Assembly: GCF_900115665.1 (NCBI RefSeq)
Contig: NZ_FOXH01000002.1
Location: 124,001-188,000, forward strand
Direction: 5' to 3'
DNA from: Pseudarcicella hirudinis
GTDB taxonomy: Bacteria; Bacteroidota; Bacteroidia; Cytophagales; Spirosomataceae
DNA length: 64,000 bases
Below the pieces are notes generated by a model that ran no database searches, had not been told where the DNA came from, and saw only the letters and a list, made by a program, of their open reading frames with translations. The translations under genes were made by a program, and so were the position numbers. This document shows positions 1 through 9,019 of this stretch, in pieces; the first letter of the stretch is position 1; every line of letters starts with the position of its first letter.

Positions 1-51
1 AAGACACAAATTTAATAAAGTGTTTGCCTTCAATTCCAAAACCTGTTCAAA

Positions 52-873
52 ATGTTACTTTTTATTGACTGGGATGTTAATCCTGAAATTATTTCAATAT
101 TCGGTTTCCCTATTCGCTGGTACGGACTTCTCTTTGCTTCTGCTTTTTTAGCCGGATATCAGGTGCTTAGCTATATTTTTAAGAAAGAAGGAAGACCTGT
201 AGAGCAGGCAGACCAATTGTTGCTTTACGCCATGGTTGCTACAGTAATCGGAGCGAGATTCGGGCATTATTTCTTTTATGAATTCCCCTTGCTGAAAGCT
301 GATCCGGTAAAATTCTTCATCAACATGGTTACGCCTCCTTATTCTGGTTTGGCTAGTCATGGAGCATCTATCGGGTTATTTCTGGCTTTTTATCTGTACG
401 TCAGGAAGAACAAAGATCAGAGTTATTTATATGTGACAGACAGGGTAGTTCCGACAGTAGCTTTGGGTGGTTTTTTTATCAGAATGGGAAATCTGATGAA
501 CTCAGAGATTATAGGTAAACCAACTGATGTACCCTGGGCATTTCTTTTCAAAAGAGAAACAGAACACGAACTGCTGGTTCCCCGCCATCCTTCACAATTA
601 TATGAAGCACTTTCCTGTCTGATCCTGTTTATTGTACTCATGTGGATCTGGAACAAAAAGAAACAATATACCAGAGAAGGTTTGCTGACGGGTGTATTCA
701 TGATTGTTGTATTTACTTTAAGATTCTTTTATGAGTTTTTAAAGGAAAATCAATCTTCTTTCGAAGACTCAATGGCATTCAATATGGGGCAGTATCTTTC
801 TATTCCTGCTGTGCTTTTCGGAATAGGCGTTTTGGTATATGCCTTTAGAAAAAAACCTGAAACTATTCAATAA
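52..873 (+). CDS. lgt: Prolipoprotein diacylglyceryl transferase
   Basis: Transfers a diacylglyceryl group from phosphatidylglycerol to the lipobox cysteine of prolipoproteins, the first step of lipoprotein maturation in the inner membrane. The 273-residue protein is full length for the family and polytopic. It carries the Lgt signature RMGNLMNSEIIG (residues 144-155) and the essential-His context GLASHGA (His103). The start at 52 gives the canonical short N-terminus before the first membrane helix (residues about 14-34). It stands alone on the plus strand and is followed by a strong hairpin. Confidence 0.96.
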   Translation: MLLFIDWDVNPEIISIFGFPIRWYGLLFASAFLAGYQVLSYIFKKEGRPVEQADQLLLYAMVATVIGARFGHYFFYEFPLLKADPVKFFINMVTPPYSGLASHGASIGLFLAFYLYVRKNKDQSYLYVTDRVVPTVALGGFFIRMGNLMNSEIIGKPTDVPWAFLFKRETEHELLVPRHPSQLYEALSCLILFIVLMWIWNKKKQYTREGLLTGVFMIVVFTLRFFYEFLKENQSSFEDSMAFNMGQYLSIPAVLFGIGVLVYAFRKKPETIQ

Positions 874-894
874 TGTCATTCAGGAAGGCCTAAA

Positions 895-949
895 AGCCGT
901 TTCAGACATTTTTACTTTCGCTAAAATGTCTGAAACGGCTTCATTTTTA
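895..949 (+). terminator. Rho-independent terminator after lgt
   Basis: Perfect 18-bp inverted repeat: left arm 895-912, right arm 923-940, 10-nt loop. It is followed by a T-rich tract (tcattttta). It begins 22 bases after the lgt stop codon. Confidence 0.85.
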
Positions 950-1046
950 TAAGGCTTTATCAATTGTTAACTTTCAATTACTAGTATAGTTTAAAATATT
1001 TTACCATATTTGTAATGAACTAAAAAACAACTAATTGACTGATAAT

Positions 1047-1499
1047 ATGGAAAATAACCTGGATAATTTGAAAGATCAGGCTGCTGAAAAGTTAGATAAT
1101 ATTGCAGATGCGGCCGCTGGAAAAATAAAAGAGGTAACCGGAATGAATGTTGAAGAAAAAGCTCACGAGCTTGCTGATGCAGCTACTGAGAAATTAGAAG
1201 ATCTTCAGGAAGCTGCTGAAGCTAAATTTGAAGAATTGAAAGCAACAGCTTCTGCAAAAATAGAAGAATTTACCGGAGAAAAACTGGACGAAGTAAAAGC
1301 AGCCGCTGCAGAGAAATTTGAAGATGCTAAAACCATTGCAGCTGAAAAAATAGAGGATGCAAAAGAATTTGCTTCGGAAAAAATAGAAGATGCTACTGAA
1401 TTTGCAGCAGAAGCCATTGATGATGCTAAAGAAGCAGCAACTGGTTTCTGGGGTAAAATCTCAGGGTTGTTCGGAGGAAAAAAAGAAGTAAAAAAATAG
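1047..1499 (+). CDS. LEA/apolipoprotein-like amphipathic repeat protein
   Basis: A 150-residue, highly charged, Ala/Glu/Lys-rich protein with no signal peptide. It is built of degenerate roughly 11-residue amphipathic repeats of the type AAEKxEDAKxxA (e.g. AAEKFEDAKTIAAEKIEDAK, residues about 90-110) and ends in a short hydrophobic/glycine stretch (GFWGKISGLFGG) and a Lys tail. The pattern resembles late-embryogenesis-abundant (LEA) or YtxH-like stress proteins that fold into long helices; a protective or membrane-associated role is inference. An in-frame TTG at 1035 would add four residues, but ATG 1047 is preferred. It is flanked by terminators, so it is probably monocistronic. Confidence 0.75.
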   Translation: MENNLDNLKDQAAEKLDNIADAAAGKIKEVTGMNVEEKAHELADAATEKLEDLQEAAEAKFEELKATASAKIEEFTGEKLDEVKAAAAEKFEDAKTIAAEKIEDAKEFASEKIEDATEFAAEAIDDAKEAATGFWGKISGLFGGKKEVKK

Positions 1500-1517
1500 T
1501 TTTTTACCGCATCAACC

Positions 1518-1568
1518 AAAATCAGAAACCCCTTTCCCGATCAGGAAAAGGGGTTTCTGATTTTATAC
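1518..1568. terminator. Bidirectional terminator
   Basis: Perfect 18-bp stem (1518-1535 with 1547-1564) with an 11-nt loop. A-rich on the left flank and T-rich on the right, so it can end both the plus-strand LEA-like gene and the convergent NlpC/P60 gene. Confidence 0.85.
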
Positions 1569-1583
1569 TTCCTCTCAAAAGAT

Positions 1584-2786
1584 TTAATAAATATTATTTT
1601 CCTTTAATACAGTAATGCCTTGTAAGCTGCTTTTCAGGATCCTTTTTGAGCGCAGGTATCTTTTTACATTATATTCGTCAAAGTTGGCAGCCTTCGGATT
1701 TACACTGCCTATTCTTACTTTGTCAGAAGCATGAATGAATTCGTCATTTCCAATCCACATACCTACATGAACAACTTTCTCTGAGCCATCTTCTCTTTTT
1801 TCACCGAAAAACAGCAAATCTCCCGGTTCAAGAGATTCAAAATGAGAAGATTTATCTACTAAATCCCCTGTAAAGACTTGTTGAGAGGCATCTCTTGGCA
1901 GAATAAGGCCGTTCATGAAATAAACGGTTTTGGTAAAACCACTGCAATCAACGCCTTTGAAAGAAGTTCCTCCCCATAAATAAGGAATACCCATCAATCT
2001 TTTAGAAGCCCTGACAAGACTTTCTTCCGTAGGATTGGTGTTCTTAATCCAGTCGCTGTAGATTTTAGCTTCACTTTTCAGAACATAACCTTTTCTGGCA
2101 TCTGCAAAAAGTACCTGATAAAAATCCCCTTTTTCTCCCAGAATTTCCAAAACATCACCATATACTAAATCAGAAACGGTCTGACTTTCAGTATTTGTTT
2201 CAACATAAGAGAAGCCATAAGGGTTTGTATAGATGATTTTAGCTGCTGACTTCCATCGATCAAACTCTTCTTTGGTAATCCGGGTAACCGCTCCCCGGTC
2301 GACCCAGGCAATGTATTGATCGGGTGTTTGCACCAATAGCCAGCCATTGTCTTCCATTTCAAGTACTTTTAAGGGTGTTCCCATCAAAGCCTGCGTGGCA
2401 AGCTCTCCCGAATGTCTTGGTGCTGAACGAATGTTACAAACGGAAACCTCTACCAAACCATAAATTTTCTCGCCAAGTTCTGCTTCAGGAAGGGTTTTAA
2501 TCTGATCATTCACCTCAAATTTCAGCCCTCTGAGTTGGTCAATCAATTGATTTTTGGCTTTTATCTGATTGGTTTTTCCGGAAAGGGTAACCTGGTTATT
2601 CTGACGATTTACCTCAATCTGAAAAACGGCTGTTCTTTTGTCCGGAGCATATCGGCGGGCTAATTTCTCAATAATCGGGCCGATAATAGAATCCGCTCTG
2701 GAATAAACCGGATTTGGTGTTTCTGCAAAAGCAGATAAACTGCTCAAAACCAGGGATAATAAAATCAGTAATTTAAAATTTTTCAT
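1584..2786 (-). CDS. Secreted NlpC/P60 peptidase with SH3 domains
   Basis: Probable gamma-D-glutamyl-diamino-acid endopeptidase that trims murein peptides in the periplasm. A signal peptide (residues 1-21, ending SAFA) is followed by a BON-like segment (about 52-105), two bacterial SH3-like domains (about 108-170 and 185-245) and the NlpC/P60 domain (about 255-385). The catalytic Cys281 lies in GVDCSGFTK, His340 in VVHVGMW, and a third polar residue, His352, in EFIHAS. It is the last gene of a minus-strand cluster with a serine hydrolase, an aminotransferase and a dipeptide epimerase. That context matches YkfC-type enzymes, which release L-Ala-gamma-D-Glu for the epimerase. Confidence 0.92.
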   Translation of the reverse strand: MKNFKLLILLSLVLSSLSAFAETPNPVYSRADSIIGPIIEKLARRYAPDKRTAVFQIEVNRQNNQVTLSGKTNQIKAKNQLIDQLRGLKFEVNDQIKTLPEAELGEKIYGLVEVSVCNIRSAPRHSGELATQALMGTPLKVLEMEDNGWLLVQTPDQYIAWVDRGAVTRITKEEFDRWKSAAKIIYTNPYGFSYVETNTESQTVSDLVYGDVLEILGEKGDFYQVLFADARKGYVLKSEAKIYSDWIKNTNPTEESLVRASKRLMGIPYLWGGTSFKGVDCSGFTKTVYFMNGLILPRDASQQVFTGDLVDKSSHFESLEPGDLLFFGEKREDGSEKVVHVGMWIGNDEFIHASDKVRIGSVNPKAANFDEYNVKRYLRSKRILKSSLQGITVLKENNIY

Positions 2787-2840
2787 TGACGGAAGTATTG
2801 TAATGGTTCTTGTTCTGAGGGTTTTCTATTAAAAAAATCC

Positions 2841-4085
2841 CTATTTGTCGTAAGTCATTTTGAATTTCCGGAGGTCAGGCTTTACCTTTTTAGGACGAGT
2901 CAGTTCGAAATCATATATAGTTTGTCCGAGGTGTTTCATGAAAGGAAATCCCGTTTTTTCATAATCATACTGGCTGTCATTGAAAATCTCATCATGATTA
3001 CAAAGAATTACTGCGGTCAGCATAAATTCTATTCCTTTTTCAAAGTCAACGATATAAGCGTTGTCTAACAAAAATCCGTAGGCATCTCCAACTTTATTAA
3101 AAATCCTGATGTCGGGATTGATTACAGCATTTTTGTCGCCTCCGTATAACAGGAATTTACAATAAGCCGGAAAATAATCCTGTGAAGAACCATAGGCCGG
3201 GAATGTGCTTTCTGTAGGATACTGAGACATATATTGATACAAAAACTTATAATCCTCTGCCGTTAAGTTAAAACGGTGCTGAGCGTCAACCGCTTCCGGG
3301 AAAAGAACAGCTTTAAGGATAGCCTGCTGCTCATTCAGAGGGAAATAATTTTTTGCAGTAAAATCAAAAGGTTCATTTACCAGAGAATCGTCTTTTAGAT
3401 AACCTTTTCCAAGTTTTATAGGCGTGTCCGGAATGTAGTTTTTGGAAGAAACAACCATTGGTTGCTGATAGATCAGCTTTTCTCCGTCAAAAAAACGTAC
3501 AGGATTTGTTCTGCGGTTTTGTTCCGGCGTCATTCCGACTTCGAGCCGATGAATGATCCGGGCGTTTTTATAGCCTTTCTGATGCAATGTTTCGTTAAAT
3601 GGTTCCTGACCAACAAATTCATACAATCTGTTAAAAGCATCATTATCGGAAACCATCAGAATTTTCTTAATATAATGTCCGACGGAGGGCAAACCTGTCT
3701 CAGAGGTCGTATCACGTGTTGCAGGTGTGTGACGCTCAAATTCAGCGTCGGTAAGCATGGTTGAGTTTTTAGACAGACCTTTGATTTTCAGGTTGTTAAT
3801 TTTTTCAAGAGCCAATAGTGAGGCAGGGAATTTTACAGTACTGGCAGGATAAAAATATTCAGAAGTTCCGTTTCTGAAACCATAACCGGTAAATGTTGGC
3901 CGGTTTTTTTTGTCCCTGTCGATCTGTGTATAGATAATCTGCAACCTGTATTTTTCAGCATTCTTAAGAATTTCCCCGAAGTATTCAGGTTTGGATTCCA
4001 ATAAGCTGGTCAAAACATTTTTGTCCTGAGAAAAGCCCTGAATCGTCATATGGGCAAAAATGGCAAACAAAAGAAGTCTTTTCAT
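2841..4085 (-). CDS. Serine hydrolase, class A beta-lactamase fold
   Basis: A 414-residue protein with an N-terminal signal peptide (about 1-19). It has the SxxK motif STVK (Ser82, Lys85) and the SDN motif (residues 146-148 in VSDNDAF) typical of class A beta-lactamase-like hydrolases. I see no clear KTG motif, and the C-terminal half (about 200-414) is longer than in true beta-lactamases. A penicillin-recognising murein peptidase is therefore likelier than antibiotic resistance. Its start overlaps the stop of the upstream aminotransferase by 4 bases, indicating translational coupling. A role in murein peptide turnover is inferred from the neighbours. Confidence 0.85.
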   Translation of the reverse strand: MKRLLLFAIFAHMTIQGFSQDKNVLTSLLESKPEYFGEILKNAEKYRLQIIYTQIDRDKKNRPTFTGYGFRNGTSEYFYPASTVKFPASLLALEKINNLKIKGLSKNSTMLTDAEFERHTPATRDTTSETGLPSVGHYIKKILMVSDNDAFNRLYEFVGQEPFNETLHQKGYKNARIIHRLEVGMTPEQNRRTNPVRFFDGEKLIYQQPMVVSSKNYIPDTPIKLGKGYLKDDSLVNEPFDFTAKNYFPLNEQQAILKAVLFPEAVDAQHRFNLTAEDYKFLYQYMSQYPTESTFPAYGSSQDYFPAYCKFLLYGGDKNAVINPDIRIFNKVGDAYGFLLDNAYIVDFEKGIEFMLTAVILCNHDEIFNDSQYDYEKTGFPFMKHLGQTIYDFELTRPKKVKPDLRKFKMTYDK

Positions 4086-5152
4086 AAATTATAATTGCTG
4101 CACAAAGTTGATAATTTGCTGAGGTCTTCCTGCGTATGTAAGGCGCTGATAACGAGCCTTGTTACAGGTTTGTCATAGATGGAAGGGTAGGGGAAGCAGG
4201 CTGTAATAATTCCGTTTTCCTTCAAAAAATCATGCAGGCCTTCCGCATGAGTGCAAAATGCCGGATAATTTTCCAGACCTTCCAGAACGCTTTCCGGATT
4301 CAGTTTATCAGTGAAGGCCTGAATGTTCTTCATGAGTTTAATCCGCTGTCTTTCATAAACTTCCTGAGATTTTGTAAAGGCATATAGCAGAGCAGGCATC
4401 ATGGGTGAAGCACCTGCAAAAACCGGCAGATTCCTGATGAACTGAATGGTTTGGGCATCAGATAAAATTACCCCGCCAACCATTCCCATAGCTTTGTTCA
4501 ATGAACTTGTAATAACTAAACGAACGTTTTCCGGATGTTTGAACACAGGCAACTGAATCCCGAGGCTGTGTGAAGCATCGATGATTACACTGATGTTTTT
4601 ATCATTTGGCAGATTGGCAAGCCATTCAAAATCAAAGGTTTCAACATATGGTGAACCTACTGAATCGCTGAAAATTACAAAATGATCTGCGGTTGAATGT
4701 CTGATTTTTCCGGGCAGTTCATTTGCCCAGTTTTGGTAACGCTGAGCAGGGAGAATTGTATTGCTTTTCCAGAGAGCCGGATGAGTTTTCGGGGCATAAT
4801 AATATGCTGTCTGCTGATTTTTCCCGTTTTGATTTTCCAGCCACTCTACAAATTTTACCACCATTTGCCCTGCCAGAATCCCGGAAGAAACCGTCAGTGC
4901 TTCTGGCATATTACAGAATTGAGCCAAAGCTGATTCTGCTTCTTCATAAATAGATAACCGGACAGTATTATTTCTGGAACTTCCCCAGGAAGCCCCGTAA
5001 TATTGTAAACCTTCGAAGAGGTTTTCTTTAAATTCCGGCTGAAAAGCCATTCCAAGATAAGAGGTTCCGCTAAACCAGAGAAATTCATTTCCTTCCACCA
5101 TCAAAGTCCGGCCCGGAAGATGATCTATATTTAAAAAACCATTTTTGCTCAT
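4082..5152 (-). CDS. PLP-dependent aminotransferase, class I/II (BioF/AONS-like)
   Basis: Fold-type I PLP enzyme, cytosolic (no signal peptide). Visible features are the pyridine-binding Asp192 with His195 (IIDASHSLG), the Schiff-base Lys220 in SSLNKAMGMVGG, and an AONS-like N-terminal FSGTSYLGMA. The substrate cannot be read from sequence. Its position between a dipeptide epimerase and a murein hydrolase suggests an amino acid released from murein peptides. The length (356) is slightly short for the family (about 390). Confidence 0.85.
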   Translation of the reverse strand: MSKNGFLNIDHLPGRTLMVEGNEFLWFSGTSYLGMAFQPEFKENLFEGLQYYGASWGSSRNNTVRLSIYEEAESALAQFCNMPEALTVSSGILAGQMVVKFVEWLENQNGKNQQTAYYYAPKTHPALWKSNTILPAQRYQNWANELPGKIRHSTADHFVIFSDSVGSPYVETFDFEWLANLPNDKNISVIIDASHSLGIQLPVFKHPENVRLVITSSLNKAMGMVGGVILSDAQTIQFIRNLPVFAGASPMMPALLYAFTKSQEVYERQRIKLMKNIQAFTDKLNPESVLEGLENYPAFCTHAEGLHDFLKENGIITACFPYPSIYDKPVTRLVISALHTQEDLSKLSTLCSNYNL

Positions 5153-5188
5153 TTTCTTTTGGGTAAATCCGACAGATTAAAGATTGAT

Positions 5189-6205
5189 TTAGCCAATCAG
5201 ATTTGCACCTGTTCCATTTTCAGCTGCATAAATTACTTTGCCATAATCGATAGTGATTCCTGTTGAAATATGATCTTCCACCAGTAAGATACCATCCATG
5301 TCCACATAATCCAGAAGCGGAAGTAACTGAGCGATAGCGGAGCATCCGACATTCGATTCTGTCATACAGCCGACCATCACTTTCAAACCAACTTTATGAG
5401 CATGAGCAATCATTCTTTTAGCAGGTGTTAGTCCGCCACATTTCATTAGTTTGACATTAACCCCATGAAAAAATCCATAACAACGGGCCACATCATCTTC
5501 TACAATACAACTTTCATCTGCAATAATTGGCAGGACGGATTCAGCATAAACCTTTTTCATGCCTTCCCAATTATCGGCTTTCATAGGTTGTTCAATAAAT
5601 TCAACGCCGAGTTCCTTCAACTGAACAGCATTTTGAATTGTTTCCTCAACATCCCAAGCCGTATTGGCATCTACTCTGAAAACAGCATTGGTATGTTTTC
5701 TGAGTTCTTTGACAATTTTGATATCTTCTTTGGTCCCCAGTTTGATTTTGTAAAGCGGAAAAGGAACTTCTTTGATCTTCTCCACCATTTTTTCTACGGT
5801 ATCAATGCCAATGGTATAATCCGTAATCGGATTTTTGGAAATGTCTAGACCCCAGGCTTCATAGAGTTTTTTACCTGATTTTTTACCCCACAAATCGTTT
5901 GCTGCTATATCGAGTGCACAAAGTGCGAAAGGGTGATCGTCTTGAAGATAAGGAGAAATATATTGCCAGAAGTCTTCCGGATTTTTCAGGTCATATTTTT
6001 CAATCAGAGGTCTTACCGCCTCCAATTGCGCTTTCATTTTTTCAAGTGTTACTCCATAATAAGGCGTTTCGGTCGCTTCACCGAAGCCTCTGAAATTGCC
6101 TTCACGAAGTTCTACAATCAGAGTCGGCTGTACATTTCTTGACTCATGTGTAATCGTAAAAGTATGTTTAAGTTTTAGTTTGAAGGTATGAAGTATTAAT
6201 TGCAT
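5189..6205 (-). CDS. Dipeptide epimerase (L-Ala-D/L-Glu type)
   Basis: Enolase-superfamily enzyme that epimerises L-Ala-D-Glu from murein to L-Ala-L-Glu so the dipeptide can be cleaved and reused. The acid-base lysines are in YKIKLG (Lys153, Lys155) and NVKLMKCGG (Lys252/255). The Mg2+ ligands Asp179 (RVDAN), Glu205 (IEQP) and Asp230 (ADES) are present. The length of 338 fits the family. It is first of the four-gene murein-peptide cluster, followed after 36 bases by the aminotransferase gene. Exact dipeptide specificity varies in this subgroup, so the Ala-Glu assignment is inference. Confidence 0.92.
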   Translation of the reverse strand: MQLILHTFKLKLKHTFTITHESRNVQPTLIVELREGNFRGFGEATETPYYGVTLEKMKAQLEAVRPLIEKYDLKNPEDFWQYISPYLQDDHPFALCALDIAANDLWGKKSGKKLYEAWGLDISKNPITDYTIGIDTVEKMVEKIKEVPFPLYKIKLGTKEDIKIVKELRKHTNAVFRVDANTAWDVEETIQNAVQLKELGVEFIEQPMKADNWEGMKKVYAESVLPIIADESCIVEDDVARCYGFFHGVNVKLMKCGGLTPAKRMIAHAHKVGLKVMVGCMTESNVGCSAIAQLLPLLDYVDMDGILLVEDHISTGITIDYGKVIYAAENGTGANLIG

Positions 6206-6217
6206 TGATAAAGTTTT

Positions 6218-6529
6218 TTATGGTTTTGACAAATGTTCTTTAGGCTGATTATTCCGGCAATCTTGTAATAAAATGGTATTTCTTTTTATTTTCTCAATAT
6301 TAATCAATTTTGCGACTTTTATTGCCATAATTTCCCCGAATGAAAGCCCTGTTAATATTGGATTACTGTCTTTTATTTGTGCTGTAAGTCTTTTCGCATA
6401 ATATTCAATAGGCTCATTTTTCTCAGGTGAAATCCAATCAATAAATGTTATTTCGTAACCAGACAGATCCAAATATTTAAAGACTCTTCTGTCTGCTCCC
6501 AAACCGCTGAAGATATAGAGGTGTTTCAT
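6218..6529 (-). pseudogene. Truncated alpha/beta hydrolase remnant
   Basis: A 103-residue reading frame beginning like a small alpha/beta hydrolase (MKHLYIFSGLGADRRVF) and including a nucleophile-elbow-like GLSFGE around residue 84. It stops soon afterwards. Complete relatives are usually about 200-230 residues and carry the Asp and His of the triad downstream; these are absent. The last 20 or so residues no longer look like the fold, and only 12 bases separate the stop from the epimerase start. I interpret it as a 5' fragment left by a deletion; expression is possible but hydrolase activity is unlikely. Confidence 0.6.
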
Positions 6530-6620
6530 TTTTATTATAAATTAATCTTTATCCTATACATTAGCCGATTTCTCAATAAACGAATGAACTCGATTGTTTT
6601 GAGCGCAGCGAAAGGGCTTT

Positions 6621-8420
6621 CTATCCCTTATCCTCAAATTCCTTTTTAACAGCATCTTTCTGATGTTTCCACAATTCCTGAAATACGGGACTATTTTCTT
6701 TGAGGTATTGAAAAGTACCTTCATCAGCCAGATTTCCGTTTTGAAGAATATAAACATAGTCAAAATGCACAAGAAGATGTAATCTATGCAAAGTAGAAAG
6801 CACTGCTTTTTCTCTGAATTCCTGAAAAAGCTTCTGATAAATCTGCATTTCTGTTTTAGGATCAACGCTGCTGGTTGGCTCATCCAATAACACAATATCC
6901 GAACTTCTTGCCGCCAATACGCCTCTTGCCAATGCCAGACGCTGTTTTTGTCCTCCTGATAAATTCACCCCTTTTTCCTGAATGTTAGATTCCAGCCCTT
7001 TCGGTAATTGCTGAATTACATCACTGAAATGAGCCGTATTACAAACCTGTAAAATCTCATCTTTCTCAAAAGGAAGTCCTAAAGTAATATTATACTCAAT
7101 ACTGTTTTCAAAGATTTCCGGTTCCTGCGGAAAAAGTGTAACTGTTTCTGAGAGAATAGCTAATTCATCCGGCATGTTTTGTCCATCAATATCCAGCATC
7201 ACACCCTTTTCAGGTACATATAATCCTCTCAGCAGGGCAAGCAGCGTGCTTTTTCCTGAGCCGCTTTCTCCGATAAATGCAATTTTTTGTCCTTTTTTAA
7301 TTCTGATGCTCAGGTTATGCAAAGCCTGACCTTTACTTGTAGCATCGTAAGTTTCCTGGTGAGAAAAATTCAATCCTGAAATCTCTATTTCTTTCCAGTT
7401 TTCCGGTAAAACCGTATTACTTTCCAATCTATGTTGTTCATGGTAAGCAGCAGAAATCGTTCTTGCAGTCTGAACATCCGTATTATGCTGAATAATCTGT
7501 GTATAAAGCCATGCCACATCATGAAAAACACTGGTAAAATTGTTTACATACCCAAGGAGGGTAACCAGTCCTCCTACAAAAAACACCTTATCGCCTGACC
7601 AGTTCTGGAAAACAAATCCAACCGTAATTACCACGTAAATAGTTGCAACCAGCATATCTGCCACAAACCATTTCCACTCATTCAATATAACCTGTTTTTT
7701 AAAAGGCTTAAAAACATGAGCAATTTTACCAGAAAGACTATCTTCCATTCTGCTTTCCAGTCTAAGGGTAATAACAGTGATAATGTTGGAAAGGCTGTCG
7801 AATAAAGTTGATGAAACTACATGTTCTCTTTCATTGGTTTCATCCAGGGCCTTAATAAAAGGTTTATCAAATTTGGTAATAATCCAGATAGTAAATAATC
7901 CCAGCAAAACCCCGACTCCTCCGAAAACCGGAGAAAAATAAAGCATCGCAATGAATGAAAAGATAAATTTGGAAAAGGCATGCAGATACATAAATCCATC
8001 CTGAAAAAAGGTTTTCAAAGCCTCATAAGCTTTTCTGATTCTATTGATGGTAGCACCACTGTGATTATCCTGATGCCATTTAACGGGAAGATGCAGCGTC
8101 TGATGGTAGAGTTCGTGAAGGAAATTCCGGCTCAGGTTAAACGCCAGTTCCCTTTCCATTACCCTGGCGGTGCCATGAAAAGCCCATTCAGAAAGTCTTA
8201 AGAGCAAATATCCCCCTGCATACAACCAGGCATGTTTGAGCACATCAATGCCTTCTTTCTGAATTTTATCCACAAACCATCCATAGAGTAGTGGGTTCAG
8301 AGAGAAGATAATATTTGCTACGATAAACATAGCATAAACCAGCACAAATCTTTTTTTTTCATGTCTGGCATATTGCCAGGCGATCCGGAGTAGAGAGAAA
8401 TAAGGATTTTGATTCATCAA
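6621..8420 (-). CDS. ABC transporter, fused permease and ATPase
   Basis: A 599-residue half-transporter of the exporter type (ABCB/MsbA-like) that works as a homo- or heterodimer in the inner membrane. The N-terminal membrane domain (about 20-310) holds five to six hydrophobic segments. The ATPase domain (about 345-595) has Walker A GESGSGKST (384-392), signature LSGGQKQR, Walker B VLLDEP and an H-loop His in LSTLHRLH. The substrate is unknown; no partner transporter gene is adjacent. It reads alone on the minus strand. Confidence 0.92.
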   Translation of the reverse strand: MMNQNPYFSLLRIAWQYARHEKKRFVLVYAMFIVANIIFSLNPLLYGWFVDKIQKEGIDVLKHAWLYAGGYLLLRLSEWAFHGTARVMERELAFNLSRNFLHELYHQTLHLPVKWHQDNHSGATINRIRKAYEALKTFFQDGFMYLHAFSKFIFSFIAMLYFSPVFGGVGVLLGLFTIWIITKFDKPFIKALDETNEREHVVSSTLFDSLSNIITVITLRLESRMEDSLSGKIAHVFKPFKKQVILNEWKWFVADMLVATIYVVITVGFVFQNWSGDKVFFVGGLVTLLGYVNNFTSVFHDVAWLYTQIIQHNTDVQTARTISAAYHEQHRLESNTVLPENWKEIEISGLNFSHQETYDATSKGQALHNLSIRIKKGQKIAFIGESGSGKSTLLALLRGLYVPEKGVMLDIDGQNMPDELAILSETVTLFPQEPEIFENSIEYNITLGLPFEKDEILQVCNTAHFSDVIQQLPKGLESNIQEKGVNLSGGQKQRLALARGVLAARSSDIVLLDEPTSSVDPKTEMQIYQKLFQEFREKAVLSTLHRLHLLVHFDYVYILQNGNLADEGTFQYLKENSPVFQELWKHQKDAVKKEFEDKG

Positions 8421-8590
8421 AGTTTAAATTTTACCGAAGTTACGAAAATTGAATTGTTCAATCAGTGCAGAAGTTCTTAATTCTCCTTGATTTTCAGGTT
8501 AAACCCTCTTTTGAAAAAACGGAAAAAAGATAACTCAGATCCCATTAAATATTCATAACTTATTGACTATTAAACATAAACACACAAGCC

Positions 8591-8911
8591 ATGGAGGAAC
8601 GAATTGTAATTGCAGCTTACAAACCCAAAGAAGGCCAATCCGAAGCACTGAAATTGCTGATGAAGGAACATCTTTCCACTTTAAAAAGCCAGAACTATGT
8701 GACAGACAGAGCCTCAATTATAATGGAATCTCTGGACGGTACAATCATTGAAGTTTTTGAATGGGTATCAGCACATGCTATGCAGCAGGCTCATTCCAAT
8801 CCGGTTGTGCTGGAAATGTGGGGGAAATATGCGGAAGTCTGTGATTATATTCCGGTAGGAAATGTTGCGGAAACCTCACAGTTATTTTCGGCTTTTACTC
8901 CCCTGAATTAA
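8591..8911 (+). CDS. ABM/dimeric alpha-beta barrel domain protein
   Basis: A 106-residue cytosolic protein with the size and pattern of antibiotic-biosynthesis-monooxygenase (ABM)-like ferredoxin-fold domains: strand (RIVIAAYKPK), helix (EALKLLMKEHLSTL), strands (ASIIMESLDG, TIIEVFEW) and helix. Such domains act in diverse small oxygenases or as unknown-function dimers. The substrate is not inferable. A 15-nt palindrome-like ATTGAA-N3-TTCAAT lies upstream at 8448-8462. Confidence 0.65.
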   Translation: MEERIVIAAYKPKEGQSEALKLLMKEHLSTLKSQNYVTDRASIIMESLDGTIIEVFEWVSAHAMQQAHSNPVVLEMWGKYAEVCDYIPVGNVAETSQLFSAFTPLN

Positions 8912-9019
8912 TATAGTCTTACGACCGGAACCAGGGAGATTCTGACTGATTAATGGATCATAAGTTTATCTTTCCTGAAGTTTAAAACTACCTTTGTATT
9001 TAATATCAATCAGTAGGTT

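Noticed and set aside
2841-4085. Beta-lactamase resistance gene
   Set aside because: SxxK and SDN motifs are present but there is no clear KTG motif, the protein is longer, and the context is murein-peptide metabolism.
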